Shown one piece after another: positions 38,105 through 45,483 of a stretch of 64,000 bases of DNA (within the stretch, counting starts at the first letter, position 1; each line of letters opens with the position of its first letter). A model generated the notes under the pieces. That model was not told the DNA's origin. It ran no database searches and saw only the letters and a program-made list of their open reading frames with translations. The stretch is from contig NZ_AZAC01000023.1 in the NCBI RefSeq assembly GCF_000931935.2, positions 62,001 through 126,000 of the forward strand, written 5' to 3'. The DNA comes from Dethiosulfatarculus sandiegensis. Lineage in GTDB: Bacteria > Desulfobacterota > Desulfarculia > Desulfarculales > Desulfarculaceae. Both the position numbers and the translations under genes were made by a program.

Positions 38105-38129
38105 CGGGCCCGGCTTTTCGCCGGGCCCG
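38105..38129 (+). terminator. GC-rich hairpin after the TRAP operon
   Basis: A perfect 10-bp stem CGGGCCCGGC / GCCGGGCCCG with loop TTTTC, but no T-run after it. A near-identical hairpin with a T-run lies at 38318-38345, so the two bracket repeat copy B. Confidence 0.55.
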
Positions 38130-38238
38130 AGCTTGCTGGCAAGGTCCTCCTGGACTTTGTCAGAGGCCATTTGACAAAAACGCGGTTTTGCCAAGTGGAT
38201 AGAACTACTTGTCTTATGAAAGACTCGCAATTCGGCGG

Positions 38239-38317
38239 GCCGCCATTCGGGGCCCCAAAAACCTCTGATTTTAGGGGTATTTCATGGCCCGCGTTCAGGC
38301 TGTTTGTAAACAGCCTG
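38239..38317 (+). repeat. Dispersed ~78-bp repeat, copy B, with internal hairpin
   Basis: Starts GCCGCCATTCG, shares CTGATTTTAGGGGTAT with copy A (one base changed) and ends in a perfect 10-bp inverted repeat (CAGGCTGTTT-GT-AAACAGCCTG, 38296-38317). It is inverted relative to copy A at 32601-32678. Both copies, in one frame, would encode a short PK-SDFRGIS peptide, but neither lies in a credible gene. Confidence 0.7.
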
Positions 38318-38345
38318 GGGCCCGGCTTTTCGCCGGGACCTTTTT
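38318..38345 (+). terminator. Intrinsic terminator beyond repeat copy B
   Basis: GGGCCCGGC-TTTTC-GCCGGGACC forms an 8-9-bp stem followed by TTTTT. It is the second copy of the stem at 38105-38129 and is the better terminator of the pair. Confidence 0.65.
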
Positions 38346-38554
38346 CATCTCAAATTCACTGGCCTCATTTTGTTTTGGCCTGGCTTATTAACGGAAAAAG
38401 CAAGGGAAAAGAAAACTTCAAGAATTGACAAGCCAATCAGAACTTCGCTAACATGCACAAAAATTTACACCCACGGCCTTAACGCCAAACAAAACTTGGC
38501 AAAAAAAACTACATTCAACCAGATCGAGTCTGGTCTTGAACCCAAGGGGTGAAA

Positions 38555-38971
38555 GTGAATTATCAAAAAATGACGGCTCCGTGCGGGCTGGACTGTTTCA
38601 ATTGCCAGATGTGGCTGGCAAGCAAAGATGACAACTTGCGTAAAACCATCTCGGAAAACTATGGAATCCCCTACAACATGGCGGTCTGTAAGGGATGCAG
38701 GGCGCATGGGGGGCAGATTCCTTTTCTGGGCATGAAAGAACCCTGTAATGTCTATAAGTGCATCACGGCCAAGGGTGTTGAAATCTGCAGCGACTGTGAT
38801 GAATTCCCCTGCGATCACCTCCATCCCTATGCAGACAAGGCCGGCATGGTGCCGCACAATACCAAGGTGTTCAACTTATGTTTGATCAAAAAAATGGGTC
38901 TTGAATCCTGGGCCGAGGATAAGGCCGCCCAAGTCAAAAAGACCTATTTTGGAGGCGTTTTTAAACTCTGA
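38555..38971 (+). CDS. Cysteine-rich DUF3795-type protein
   Basis: A 138-residue small soluble protein rich in cysteines with the DUF3795 layout. An N-terminal APCGLDCFNCQMW is followed by CKGCRAHGGQIPFLG, CNVYKCITAKGVEICSDCDE and FPCDHLHP. The paired cysteines suggest metal or Fe-S binding. Members are common in strict anaerobes and have no established function. The start is GTG 38555, 5 nt after AAGGGG; a GTG at 38549 overlaps that ribosome-binding site and is less likely. It appears monocistronic, downstream of the terminator that closes the TRAP block. Confidence 0.82.
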   Translation: MNYQKMTAPCGLDCFNCQMWLASKDDNLRKTISENYGIPYNMAVCKGCRAHGGQIPFLGMKEPCNVYKCITAKGVEICSDCDEFPCDHLHPYADKAGMVPHNTKVFNLCLIKKMGLESWAEDKAAQVKKTYFGGVFKL

Positions 38972-39198
38972 AATCAAAACCGCCTATCGCCACACCTGTG
39001 ATTTAGTGAGCTAAAAACAGCAGTTAGCCTGTTTGTTTGGCTTAGTGGTGAATCAGTTTGGGAACCTTTATTCAAGAGCTTTCCGATTCCTTAGATAAAG
39101 GTTCACCATATATCCTATCTATTGCATTTAGAAATATTACATAGTTTTTAAAACCTTTTTCAGATCGCTATAATTATAACGAATAAGGGAACCGCCAA

Positions 39199-39681
39199 AT
39201 GGATAAACCTCAGGGCAAATGCCTGTTGCAGGGTTTTTCCCTGGCCGACAAAACCGTGGCCAGAGTTGCTTATTACGGCCTCTTTATGGTTGCCTTGTAC
39301 GAACTTTTTCAAAGAAGCCTACCTGCGGCAATCGCCTATCTCCTGTTCGGAGCCATTGGACTGGGTTTTCTGGTCCTGCGCATTCTCTGCGCCCATTGCC
39401 CCTATCCCGCCCACAAGGCGGATTGCCTTATAGCGCCCCCCAAACTGATACAAAAGCTGGCGCCGTATAAAGGTCCTCATATAACGGCTTCGCAAAAGGC
39501 GGGACTGATACTTTCCCTGGCTCTGCTCTTTGCTTTACCCCATATCTGGATATGGCAGAGTCTTTTTCCCGGCATTTTGTTTTCTTTTTTAAGTCTGATT
39601 ATCTTGCTGGGTGCGCCTATACGCTATTGTCAAAGATGCCTCCATACAGCCTGCCCCTTTAATCGGGCTGCAAAGATTTAA
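39199..39681 (+). CDS. Membrane protein with two cysteine clusters, function unknown
   Basis: A 160-residue protein not recognised as any named family. It has about four hydrophobic helices (near 25-45, 47-65, 105-122 and 124-142). Two cysteine groups lie next to membrane segments: CAHCPYPAHKADC at about 63-75 and CQRCLHTACPFN near the C-terminus. The arrangement suggests metal or Fe-S binding at the membrane surface, or a redox role. It is preceded by AAGGGAACCGCC before ATG 39199. It stands alone between the DUF3795-type gene and the aromatic cluster, with AT-rich sequence on both sides. The reading frame and ribosome-binding site make it a likely real gene. Confidence 0.75.
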   Translation: MDKPQGKCLLQGFSLADKTVARVAYYGLFMVALYELFQRSLPAAIAYLLFGAIGLGFLVLRILCAHCPYPAHKADCLIAPPKLIQKLAPYKGPHITASQKAGLILSLALLFALPHIWIWQSLFPGILFSFLSLIILLGAPIRYCQRCLHTACPFNRAAKI

Positions 39682-40008
39682 TCCAACCAATAATCAATAT
39701 TAATTTAATTTAAATCTCCCCCCCAAACCATGAAACACTGCTTTTTTAAAAATTAGCCCAACGGCAACTCCAAACATTTTCTCAAAAATTCCACGACGCA
39801 TTTTTAAAAATTTATCGTTACGAAAAAACGAATCAGAAAAGACAACAAACGAAAAAAAACACCTTTTTATTTCTTCAAGTAAAAGAAAATACACAACGGT
39901 CCTGTTGCAAATGACGGGAAAGGTCACAATTCAAATTATTTATTCATTATAACTTCTTGTTATTAAAGGTAATTTTTACTAAGGGTCATATTGAACCCAA
40001 AAAATACC
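39682..40008. other. AT-rich spacer before the aromatic supercluster
   Basis: About 330 bp with no supported gene. A minus-strand 75-codon frame at 39700-39927 has no motif and was rejected. An imperfect dyad GGGTC-ATATT-GAACCC at 39983-39998 lies just upstream of the -35 of the trpE promoter and could be an operator, but no regulator can be named. Confidence 0.4.
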
Positions 40009-40039
40009 TTGACAAAAACAAGCGGCTTCTTAGGATACT
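40009..40039 (+). promoter_or_regulatory. Promoter of the trpE-aroQ block
   Basis: TTGACA (40009-40014) pairs either with TAGGAT (40031-40036, 16-bp spacing) or GATACT (40034-40039, 19-bp spacing). Transcription would start near 40045 and give a leader RNA of about 215 nt ending at the terminator 40231-40260. Confidence 0.7.
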
Positions 40040-40064
40040 AACCAAAATCAAGTAGGGAGCGCGG

Positions 40065-40202
40065 ATGCTGCAAATGAATTTAAATACCCGATTTAGCCAG
40101 ACCACCGGTCAGGCCAGGGTATTGTTTTGCACTTCTGCGTTTTTTTATTTTTGGTGGTGTGAACCCGTGACGGTGAGCTCTACCAAGGGAGTCAACATCT
40201 AG
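40065..40202 (+). CDS. Leader peptide sensing Phe, Tyr and Trp (attenuator 1)
   Basis: A 45-codon ORF starting ATG 40065, with GGGAG 5 nt upstream, ending TAG 40200-40202. Residues 25-32 read AFFYFWWC: three Phe, one Tyr and two Trp codons in a block of six (40140-40157). The rest of the peptide is unremarkable. The hungry-codon run lies just before a segment (40167-40180) that can form an antiterminator, and a canonical terminator follows. This is the layout of ribosome-mediated attenuation as in trpL or pheL, but with all three aromatic amino acids in one leader. It precedes the genes of the common pathway and the first step of Trp synthesis. The peptide itself probably has no function beyond ribosome stalling. 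Confidence 0.85.
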   Translation: MLQMNLNTRFSQTTGQARVLFCTSAFFYFWWCEPVTVSSTKGVNI

Positions 40203-40260
40203 ACTCCCAGCCCAACACCAGGTAAACGAGCCCACCGTCACCAGACGGTGGGTTTTTTTT
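40167..40260 (+). terminator. Attenuator 1: antiterminator / terminator pair before trpE
   Basis: The terminator is CCCACCGTC (40231-40239), loop ACCA, GACGGTGGG (40244-40252), then eight T. The competing antiterminator is GTGACGGTG-a-GCTC (40167-40180) with GAGC-c-CACCGTCAC (40228-40241), 13 bp with one mismatch. An earlier segment (40103-40111) can pair with 40168-40175 with one bulge, giving the 1:2 helix. An accessory hairpin GGGAGTC / GACTCCC (40187-40208) spans the leader stop codon. A ribosome stalled at 40140-40157 would leave segment 2 free and favour read-through. Confidence 0.85.
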
Positions 40261-40284
40261 GTCACTTTTTTAGAAAGACAAAAA

Positions 40285-41673
40285 ATGCTCCACCTCACAG
40301 CCCTGTCCAGAGAAATGCTGGACGACACCGAGACACCGGTCTCGGCCTTTATGAAGCTTTGCCCAAACCAAGAGGATTCTTTTCTTTTGGAAAGCGGCGA
40401 AGGAGACCAAAGCGTTGGCCGTTATTCGGTCATCGCTTTCACCCCCTTGGCTGTGCTGGACCTGAACTGGCAAAAGAGCAGTCTGACCATAAAAGGCAAG
40501 GAAGAGACCCTCGAGCCCGAAGAATTCTTTGACTTGGCTCAAAAGGCAAGCCAAATGCTTCAGTGCAAAGACCTGCCGGACCTGCCCGGCGTGGGGTCTT
40601 TCACGGGTTATGTGAGCTATGAAGCAGTGGGGCTTATAGAAAAACTTCACCCGGCCAAGGAACACCACCTTCCCCTGGCCCGGCTATGTTTTGCCTCGTC
40701 TTTTGTAGTCTTTGACCATCTGTGCCGGAAAATGACCCTGGTTGCACTGGCCGAGGATAGAAATAAGGCCGAGGCCGCCCTGGACAACATAGAGGCCCGC
40801 TTAAAGGAGCCTTTGCCCCCCATGCCCCGGCCGCAGTCCCAAGCACAGGTTGAGCGCCCTTCCCGCCGGGATTTTGTGGAGGCAGTCAAAAAAGCCAAGC
40901 AGGAGATCCTGGCCGGGGAAATTTTCCAGGTTGTACTTTCAGCTCCTTTCACCATGAAGGCCGAGATGGATCCCTTTTCGGTTTATCGTTGGCTAAGGGT
41001 AAAAAATCCTTCCCCATACATGTTCTTTTTGAACATGGGCGGTTTTCAGTTGGCAGGCGCCTCGCCTGAAACCCTGGTCAAGATAGAAGACGGAAAGGTG
41101 ATCCTGCGCCCCATAGCCGGGACCAGGCCCAGGTCCCAGGACCCGGCCGAGGACCACGCCCTGGAACAGGAGCTTTTGGCTTCTGACAAGGAAAAGGCCG
41201 AGCATGTCATGCTGGTGGACCTGGCCAGAAACGATGCGGGCAGGTTAAGCGAATACGGAAGCATATCCGTTTCTCCCTACATGACCGTGGAGCGCTTCAG
41301 CCATGTAATGCACCTGGTTTCCCAGGTCAACGGCCGCCTTGACCCGAAAAACACGGTCTGGGACGCCTTTAAGGCCGCTTTTCCCGCAGGCACCGTCTCC
41401 GGAGCGCCCAAGGTGAGGGCCATGGAGATCATAGGCGAGCTGGAGACCACGCCCAGGGGGCCATATGCCGGAGCGGTTGGTTTCTTTGGACCGGGAAAAC
41501 GCATGGATACCTGCATCGCCATTCGCATGCTTCAGTTTGAAAAAGACAAAGTCACCCTGCAGGCAGGCGCCGGCATCGTGGCCGACTCAGACCCGGAGAT
41601 GGAGTATCAGGAGATAAACCACAAGGCAGCCCAGGGCTTGGCGGCCCTTCTAGCGGCAACGGAGGGCCGGTGA
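40285..41673 (+). CDS. trpE: Anthranilate synthase component I
   Basis: A 462-residue chorismate-utilising enzyme that, with TrpG-supplied ammonia, makes anthranilate from chorismate, the first step of Trp synthesis. The N-terminal LLES motif (FLLESGEGDQSVGRYS) is the usual Trp feedback-binding site. The catalytic half shows AGEIFQVVLS, PSPYMFFLNM, GASPETLVKI, RPIAGTRPRS, HVMLVDLARND, FPAGTVSGAPKVRAMEII and GPYAGAVGFF. It is the first structural gene after attenuator 1, and its stop overlaps the trpG start. The length is slightly short for TrpE but complete. PabB-like function is a minor alternative; the LLES motif and neighbours favour TrpE. Confidence 0.95.
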   Translation: MLHLTALSREMLDDTETPVSAFMKLCPNQEDSFLLESGEGDQSVGRYSVIAFTPLAVLDLNWQKSSLTIKGKEETLEPEEFFDLAQKASQMLQCKDLPDLPGVGSFTGYVSYEAVGLIEKLHPAKEHHLPLARLCFASSFVVFDHLCRKMTLVALAEDRNKAEAALDNIEARLKEPLPPMPRPQSQAQVERPSRRDFVEAVKKAKQEILAGEIFQVVLSAPFTMKAEMDPFSVYRWLRVKNPSPYMFFLNMGGFQLAGASPETLVKIEDGKVILRPIAGTRPRSQDPAEDHALEQELLASDKEKAEHVMLVDLARNDAGRLSEYGSISVSPYMTVERFSHVMHLVSQVNGRLDPKNTVWDAFKAAFPAGTVSGAPKVRAMEIIGELETTPRGPYAGAVGFFGPGKRMDTCIAIRMLQFEKDKVTLQAGAGIVADSDPEMEYQEINHKAAQGLAALLAATEGR

Positions 41674-42350
41674 TGATTCTGCTTATAGACAACTACGACT
41701 CGTTCACCTTTAACATTGCCCAGGTCATAGGCAGCCTGGGCCTGAGATGTCAGGTGATCAGAAACGACATCCTTAGCCTCGAACAGATAAAAGAACTTTC
41801 ACCTCAGGCGATTATGATCTCCCCTGGCCCTGGCAGGCCGGAAAAGGCGGGAATCTCCTGTGAAGTGGTAAAGGCCCTGGCAGGCAAACTGCCGATTTTA
41901 GGCATATGCCTGGGGCACCAGGCCATTGCCCATGCCTTTGGCGGCGAGGTCACAAGGGCCAAGGAACCTGTGCACGGCAAGCTGAGCGAGATGTTCCACG
42001 ACGGCAAGACCATATTCAAGGGGCTTGGCAATCCCTTTAAAGCCACCCGTTATCACTCCCTGGTGGTGCGGGAAGAGACCCTGCCAGCAGAGCTCAAGGC
42101 CTCTGCTTTCAGTCTGGACGGCCAGATAATGGGAATCCGCTCCCGAAAACTGATGCTGGAGGGGGTGCAGTTTCACCCCGAATCCATAGCCACCAGTCAG
42201 GGCAAAACCATATTCTGCAATTTTTTCAATACTTATCTTGGCATGAGGCTTGATCCCTCGGAAAGGCCAAGGCTCGCTGGAGGGGGAATGCCCCTGCAAA
42301 AAAACGACCCGAACCAGACGCCCGACACCCTCACAGGCAATCTGCCGTGA
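41673..42350 (+). CDS. trpG: Anthranilate synthase component II (glutamine amidotransferase)
   Basis: A 225-residue class I amidotransferase that releases ammonia from glutamine for TrpE. It contains [11 protein letters not shown], the oxyanion-hole [11 protein letters not shown], the catalytic cysteine in [11 protein letters not shown] and the histidine-glutamate pair in VQFHPESIA. The start ATG 41673 shares one base with the trpE stop (TGATG), with GGAGGG 6 nt upstream, so translation is coupled; a GTG at 41670 is possible. In many bacteria one such subunit serves both anthranilate and 4-amino-4-deoxychorismate synthases. The C-terminal 25 residues are a polar tail of unknown role. Confidence 0.94.
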   Translation: MILLIDNYDSFTFNIAQVIGSLGLRCQVIRNDILSLEQIKELSPQAIMISPGPGRPEKAGISCEVVKALAGKLPILGICLGHQAIAHAFGGEVTRAKEPVHGKLSEMFHDGKTIFKGLGNPFKATRYHSLVVREETLPAELKASAFSLDGQIMGIRSRKLMLEGVQFHPESIATSQGKTIFCNFFNTYLGMRLDPSERPRLAGGGMPLQKNDPNQTPDTLTGNLP

Positions 42351-42381
42351 GCCTTGTTTACGGACAGAAAGAAGGATCCTG

Positions 42382-43422
42382 ATGTTTGTAACCATGCAGC
42401 CAAGCTGCCCCAAATCCCAGGTTGCCGAGGCGATCCAGGCCCTGCGGGGCCATGGCCTGAACCCCAGGCTCATCCAACCGGGAAACCAAAATGTTTTGGG
42501 GATTGTAGAAGAAATAACCGCGGAAACAGCGGCCAAGTTGAGCAAGCAACTAAAGGCACTGCCCGGGGTGGAAGAGGTTTGCGACTTCAGCAAATCCTGG
42601 AAACTGGTTTCCCGGGAATTTAAAAACGAGCCCACCACCATTCCCTTGGGACGGGTGGAGGTCGGCTCCAGGGATATTTTAGTCACGGCCGGTCCCTGCG
42701 CCGTGGAATCAGAGCGGGGATTCATGGATATCGCCGATAAAGTTGCCTCCCTGGGGGCCGGGGCCTTGCGCGGAGGAGCATTCAAGCCCCGCACCAGCCC
42801 CTACTCCTTCAGGGGGCTGGGGGAAGACGGCCTTGCCATAATGGCGCGGGCCAGGGAAAAACATGGGCTTCCGATCATCACCGAGGTGCTCGAACCGGAA
42901 GAGGTGGACCTGGTGGCCGCCTATGCCGATGTGCTCCAGATCGGAGCCCGCAACATGCAGAACTTTGCCCTTTTGGAAAAGGTGGGCGATACAAACCGCC
43001 CCGTGCTCCTGAAAAGGGGGCTCATGTCCAGTTTAAAAGAGCTGCTTTTAAGCGCTGAATACATCCTGGCCAGGGGCAACTGGCAGGTGATGCTCTGTGA
43101 AAGGGGAATCCGCACCTTTGAGACTGAGACCAGAAACACCCTTGATCTATCCGCGGTTCCCATTTTAAAGCAATACACTCACCTGCCGGTGGTGGTGGAC
43201 CCCAGTCACGCGGCAGGCAAAAGGGAGCTGGTTCCCAGCCTGGCCAAGGCCGCGGTGGCGGCCGGTGCGGACGGCATCCTGGTTGAGGTGCACACCTCGC
43301 CCGATTCCGCCTTGTCCGACGGACGCCAAAGCCTGACCATCGATGGTTTTAAATCTCTCATGCTAGACCTCAAGCCCGTTGCCCGGGCAGTGGGGCGCAC
43401 TATTCCGGAGGCGGCATCATGA
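42382..43422 (+). CDS. aroF: DAHP synthase (AroF/TM-type) with N-terminal regulatory domain
   Basis: A 346-residue enzyme that joins phosphoenolpyruvate and erythrose 4-phosphate, the entry step of the shikimate pathway. The catalytic TIM barrel has [70 protein letters not shown] and [13 protein letters not shown], the type I-beta signature. The first ~75 residues ([20 protein letters not shown] onward) match the ferredoxin-like domain that gives Tyr/Phe feedback in the Thermotoga enzyme. The start is ATG 42382, 6 nt after AAGGA, though the frame is open to 42250. A second, shorter paralogue without this domain lies at 49599. The next gene overlaps it by 4 bp. Confidence 0.94.
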   Translation: MFVTMQPSCPKSQVAEAIQALRGHGLNPRLIQPGNQNVLGIVEEITAETAAKLSKQLKALPGVEEVCDFSKSWKLVSREFKNEPTTIPLGRVEVGSRDILVTAGPCAVESERGFMDIADKVASLGAGALRGGAFKPRTSPYSFRGLGEDGLAIMARAREKHGLPIITEVLEPEEVDLVAAYADVLQIGARNMQNFALLEKVGDTNRPVLLKRGLMSSLKELLLSAEYILARGNWQVMLCERGIRTFETETRNTLDLSAVPILKQYTHLPVVVDPSHAAGKRELVPSLAKAAVAAGADGILVEVHTSPDSALSDGRQSLTIDGFKSLMLDLKPVARAVGRTIPEAAS

Positions 43423-44666
43423 AACTCAAGGGTTCTTTCAAAGCGCCGGGCGATAAATCCATCTCCCACCGCATTGCCCTTTTCTCGCTATTGGGCAAGG
43501 GCCGCATGCAGGTGAACAACTTCTCCCCTTGCGCAGACTGCGCCTCATCGCTCAAGGCGGTGAACCTGCTCGGCGGGGAGGCGCACATCTTTGGCGACAT
43601 GCTTTCGGTTGAGGGCGCCTTAGGCGAGATCAAAGACAGCCGGGTGGACTGCGGCAATTCAGGCACCACCATGCGCCTTTTAATGGGGCTTTTGGCCGGG
43701 CGGCCGGGTGAATTCTGCCTGGACGGCGACGAATCCTTGCGTAAAAGGCCCATGCAAAGGGTGGCCGACCCTCTCAGGCAAATGGGGGCCGAGCTTATCT
43801 GTGAAAAAGGCAATGCCCCGGTTTTTATCAAGGGCAAAGAGCTCAAGGCCTGCGACCACACCCTGAGCGTGGCCAGCGCCCAGCTCAAAAGCGCCCTTTT
43901 ACTGGCCGGTCTCCAGGCCAGGGGGGTGACCACAGTGCGGGAGCCTGCCCAAAGCAGGGACCATACCGAAAGGCTTCTGACTCAATGCAAGGCGGCATGC
44001 AACGGAAAAAACGGAACCTGGCAAGTGGCCCAGTCAGAACTCGATCTGCCGGAGCGCTACTGGGTTCCGGGCGACATATCTTCAGCCGCCTTTTTAATCA
44101 CCGCCGCCCTGATAAACCCGGACAGCAGGGTTATGGCTGAGGATGTGCTCTTAAACCCCACCCGCATAGGTTTTCTAAAGGTTCTTTTGCGCATGGGTGC
44201 GGACCTCAAGATTGAACAGCAGGGCAACCACCCCGAGCCCTGGGGCAGGGTCACGGCGGGGTATACGCCTAAACTGGAGGCCTGCGAGATCATGGCCGAA
44301 GAAATTCCCCTGATGGTGGATGAGGTGCCTATCCTGGCCCTGGCCGCCAGCCAGGCCCGGGGGGTTACGATCTTCCGTCAGGTGGGCGAGCTGAGAATCA
44401 AGGAATCTGACAGAATATCCGCCATCTGTTCTCAGCTAAGCGCCTTGGGCGTGGATATCAGGGTCAAGGACGACGACCTCCTGGTCACCGGCCCGGCCAA
44501 GTTGAAGCCGGTGGCTGAGCTGGATTCCTTTGGCGACCATCGCATAGCCATGACCCTGGCCATTGCCTGCGCCCTGGCTGAAAACCAGGCCAACATCAAA
44601 AAAATGGAAAGCGCGGCCATAAGCTATCCCGGTTTTCAAGATGCCCTGAACGGACTTATGGCATGA
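43419..44666 (+). CDS. aroA: 3-phosphoshikimate 1-carboxyvinyltransferase (EPSP synthase)
   Basis: A 415-residue enzyme transferring the enolpyruvyl group of PEP to shikimate 3-phosphate. Signature segments are [93 protein letters not shown] and [13 protein letters not shown]. The lysine, arginine, aspartate and glutamate residues that bind phosphate and PEP are in place. The ATG overlaps the DAHP synthase stop (ATGA), so the two are translationally coupled. The same overlap exists with aroE downstream. Confidence 0.96.
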   Translation: MKLKGSFKAPGDKSISHRIALFSLLGKGRMQVNNFSPCADCASSLKAVNLLGGEAHIFGDMLSVEGALGEIKDSRVDCGNSGTTMRLLMGLLAGRPGEFCLDGDESLRKRPMQRVADPLRQMGAELICEKGNAPVFIKGKELKACDHTLSVASAQLKSALLLAGLQARGVTTVREPAQSRDHTERLLTQCKAACNGKNGTWQVAQSELDLPERYWVPGDISSAAFLITAALINPDSRVMAEDVLLNPTRIGFLKVLLRMGADLKIEQQGNHPEPWGRVTAGYTPKLEACEIMAEEIPLMVDEVPILALAASQARGVTIFRQVGELRIKESDRISAICSQLSALGVDIRVKDDDLLVTGPAKLKPVAELDSFGDHRIAMTLAIACALAENQANIKKMESAAISYPGFQDALNGLMA

Positions 44667-45478
44667 AGGTGTTCGCCGTATTGGGAGACCAGCGGGCAAA
44701 GGCCTCGCTTTCGCCCCAAATGCACAACCAGGCCCTCTTCAAGGCCGGGATAAACGGCAGGTATGTGAGTTTTTGCGTGGAGCCCGCCCGCCTGGGACAG
44801 GCAGTGGAAGGGCTCTTTGCCCTGGGCCTGGCCGGGGCCAATGTAACAGTGCCCCATAAGCAGAAGGTGATTCCTTTTTTGCAGGGCTTAAGCGATGAAG
44901 CCGGGAGCCTTGGCGCGGTAAACACAATTGAGTTCACAGATAACGGCATGATCGGGCATAACACAGATGTGCCGGGTTTTGTAAGAGCCCTTGAACAGGC
45001 GGGATTCAACCCCTTTAACAGGCGTTGCCTGGTCATGGGCGCAGGCGGAGCGGCCAGGGCCGTGGTCGCCGGACTTAGGCAGGCCAAGGCAAAGGAAATA
45101 ATGGTTGCGGCCAGACAAAAAAGCCGGGCGGAAGCCCTTTGTCGTGATCTGGGCGGAACCCCCTTGGGGATCGCAGACTGGGGCAGGGCTGCCAAGGGGA
45201 CGGATCTTCTGGTTAATGCCGCCAGCGTATCCACCCGGACCGAATCGCCGGAGCTGGCTGCGCTCTTGTCCGAAACACCTGACCAGGCCAGACCCGCTGT
45301 GATCATGGATCTTAACTATGGCCGCAAGGGAAACCTGTGGCAGGCCCTGGCTCGACAAAAAAACGCCGTGTTTCAAGACGGGCTTGTCATGCTGGCCGAG
45401 CAGGCCAGGTTGAGTTTTGAAATCTGGACCGGCGTTTTACCGCCGACCTCCCATTTCTTGAGCGCACTGGAGCAATAA
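44663..45478 (+). CDS. aroE: Shikimate dehydrogenase
   Basis: A 271-residue NADP-dependent enzyme reducing 3-dehydroshikimate to shikimate. The substrate domain has LSPQMHNQALFKAGI (shikimate-binding serine) and GANVTVPHKQKV with the catalytic lysine, followed by GAVNTIEF and GHNTDVPGF with the catalytic aspartate. The Rossmann domain has VMGAGGAARAVVAGL, and the end has FQDGLVMLAEQARLSFEIW. The start overlaps the aroA stop by 4 bp and the stop lies 5 bp before the aroK-aroB fusion. Nothing unusual in length or motifs. Confidence 0.95.
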   Translation: MKVFAVLGDQRAKASLSPQMHNQALFKAGINGRYVSFCVEPARLGQAVEGLFALGLAGANVTVPHKQKVIPFLQGLSDEAGSLGAVNTIEFTDNGMIGHNTDVPGFVRALEQAGFNPFNRRCLVMGAGGAARAVVAGLRQAKAKEIMVAARQKSRAEALCRDLGGTPLGIADWGRAAKGTDLLVNAASVSTRTESPELAALLSETPDQARPAVIMDLNYGRKGNLWQALARQKNAVFQDGLVMLAEQARLSFEIWTGVLPPTSHFLSALEQ

Positions 45479-45483
45479 AAAAC

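Noticed and set aside
40080-40328. 82-codon minus-strand frame across the trpE leader
   Set aside because: It is the complement of the attenuator and leader peptide and has no independent support.
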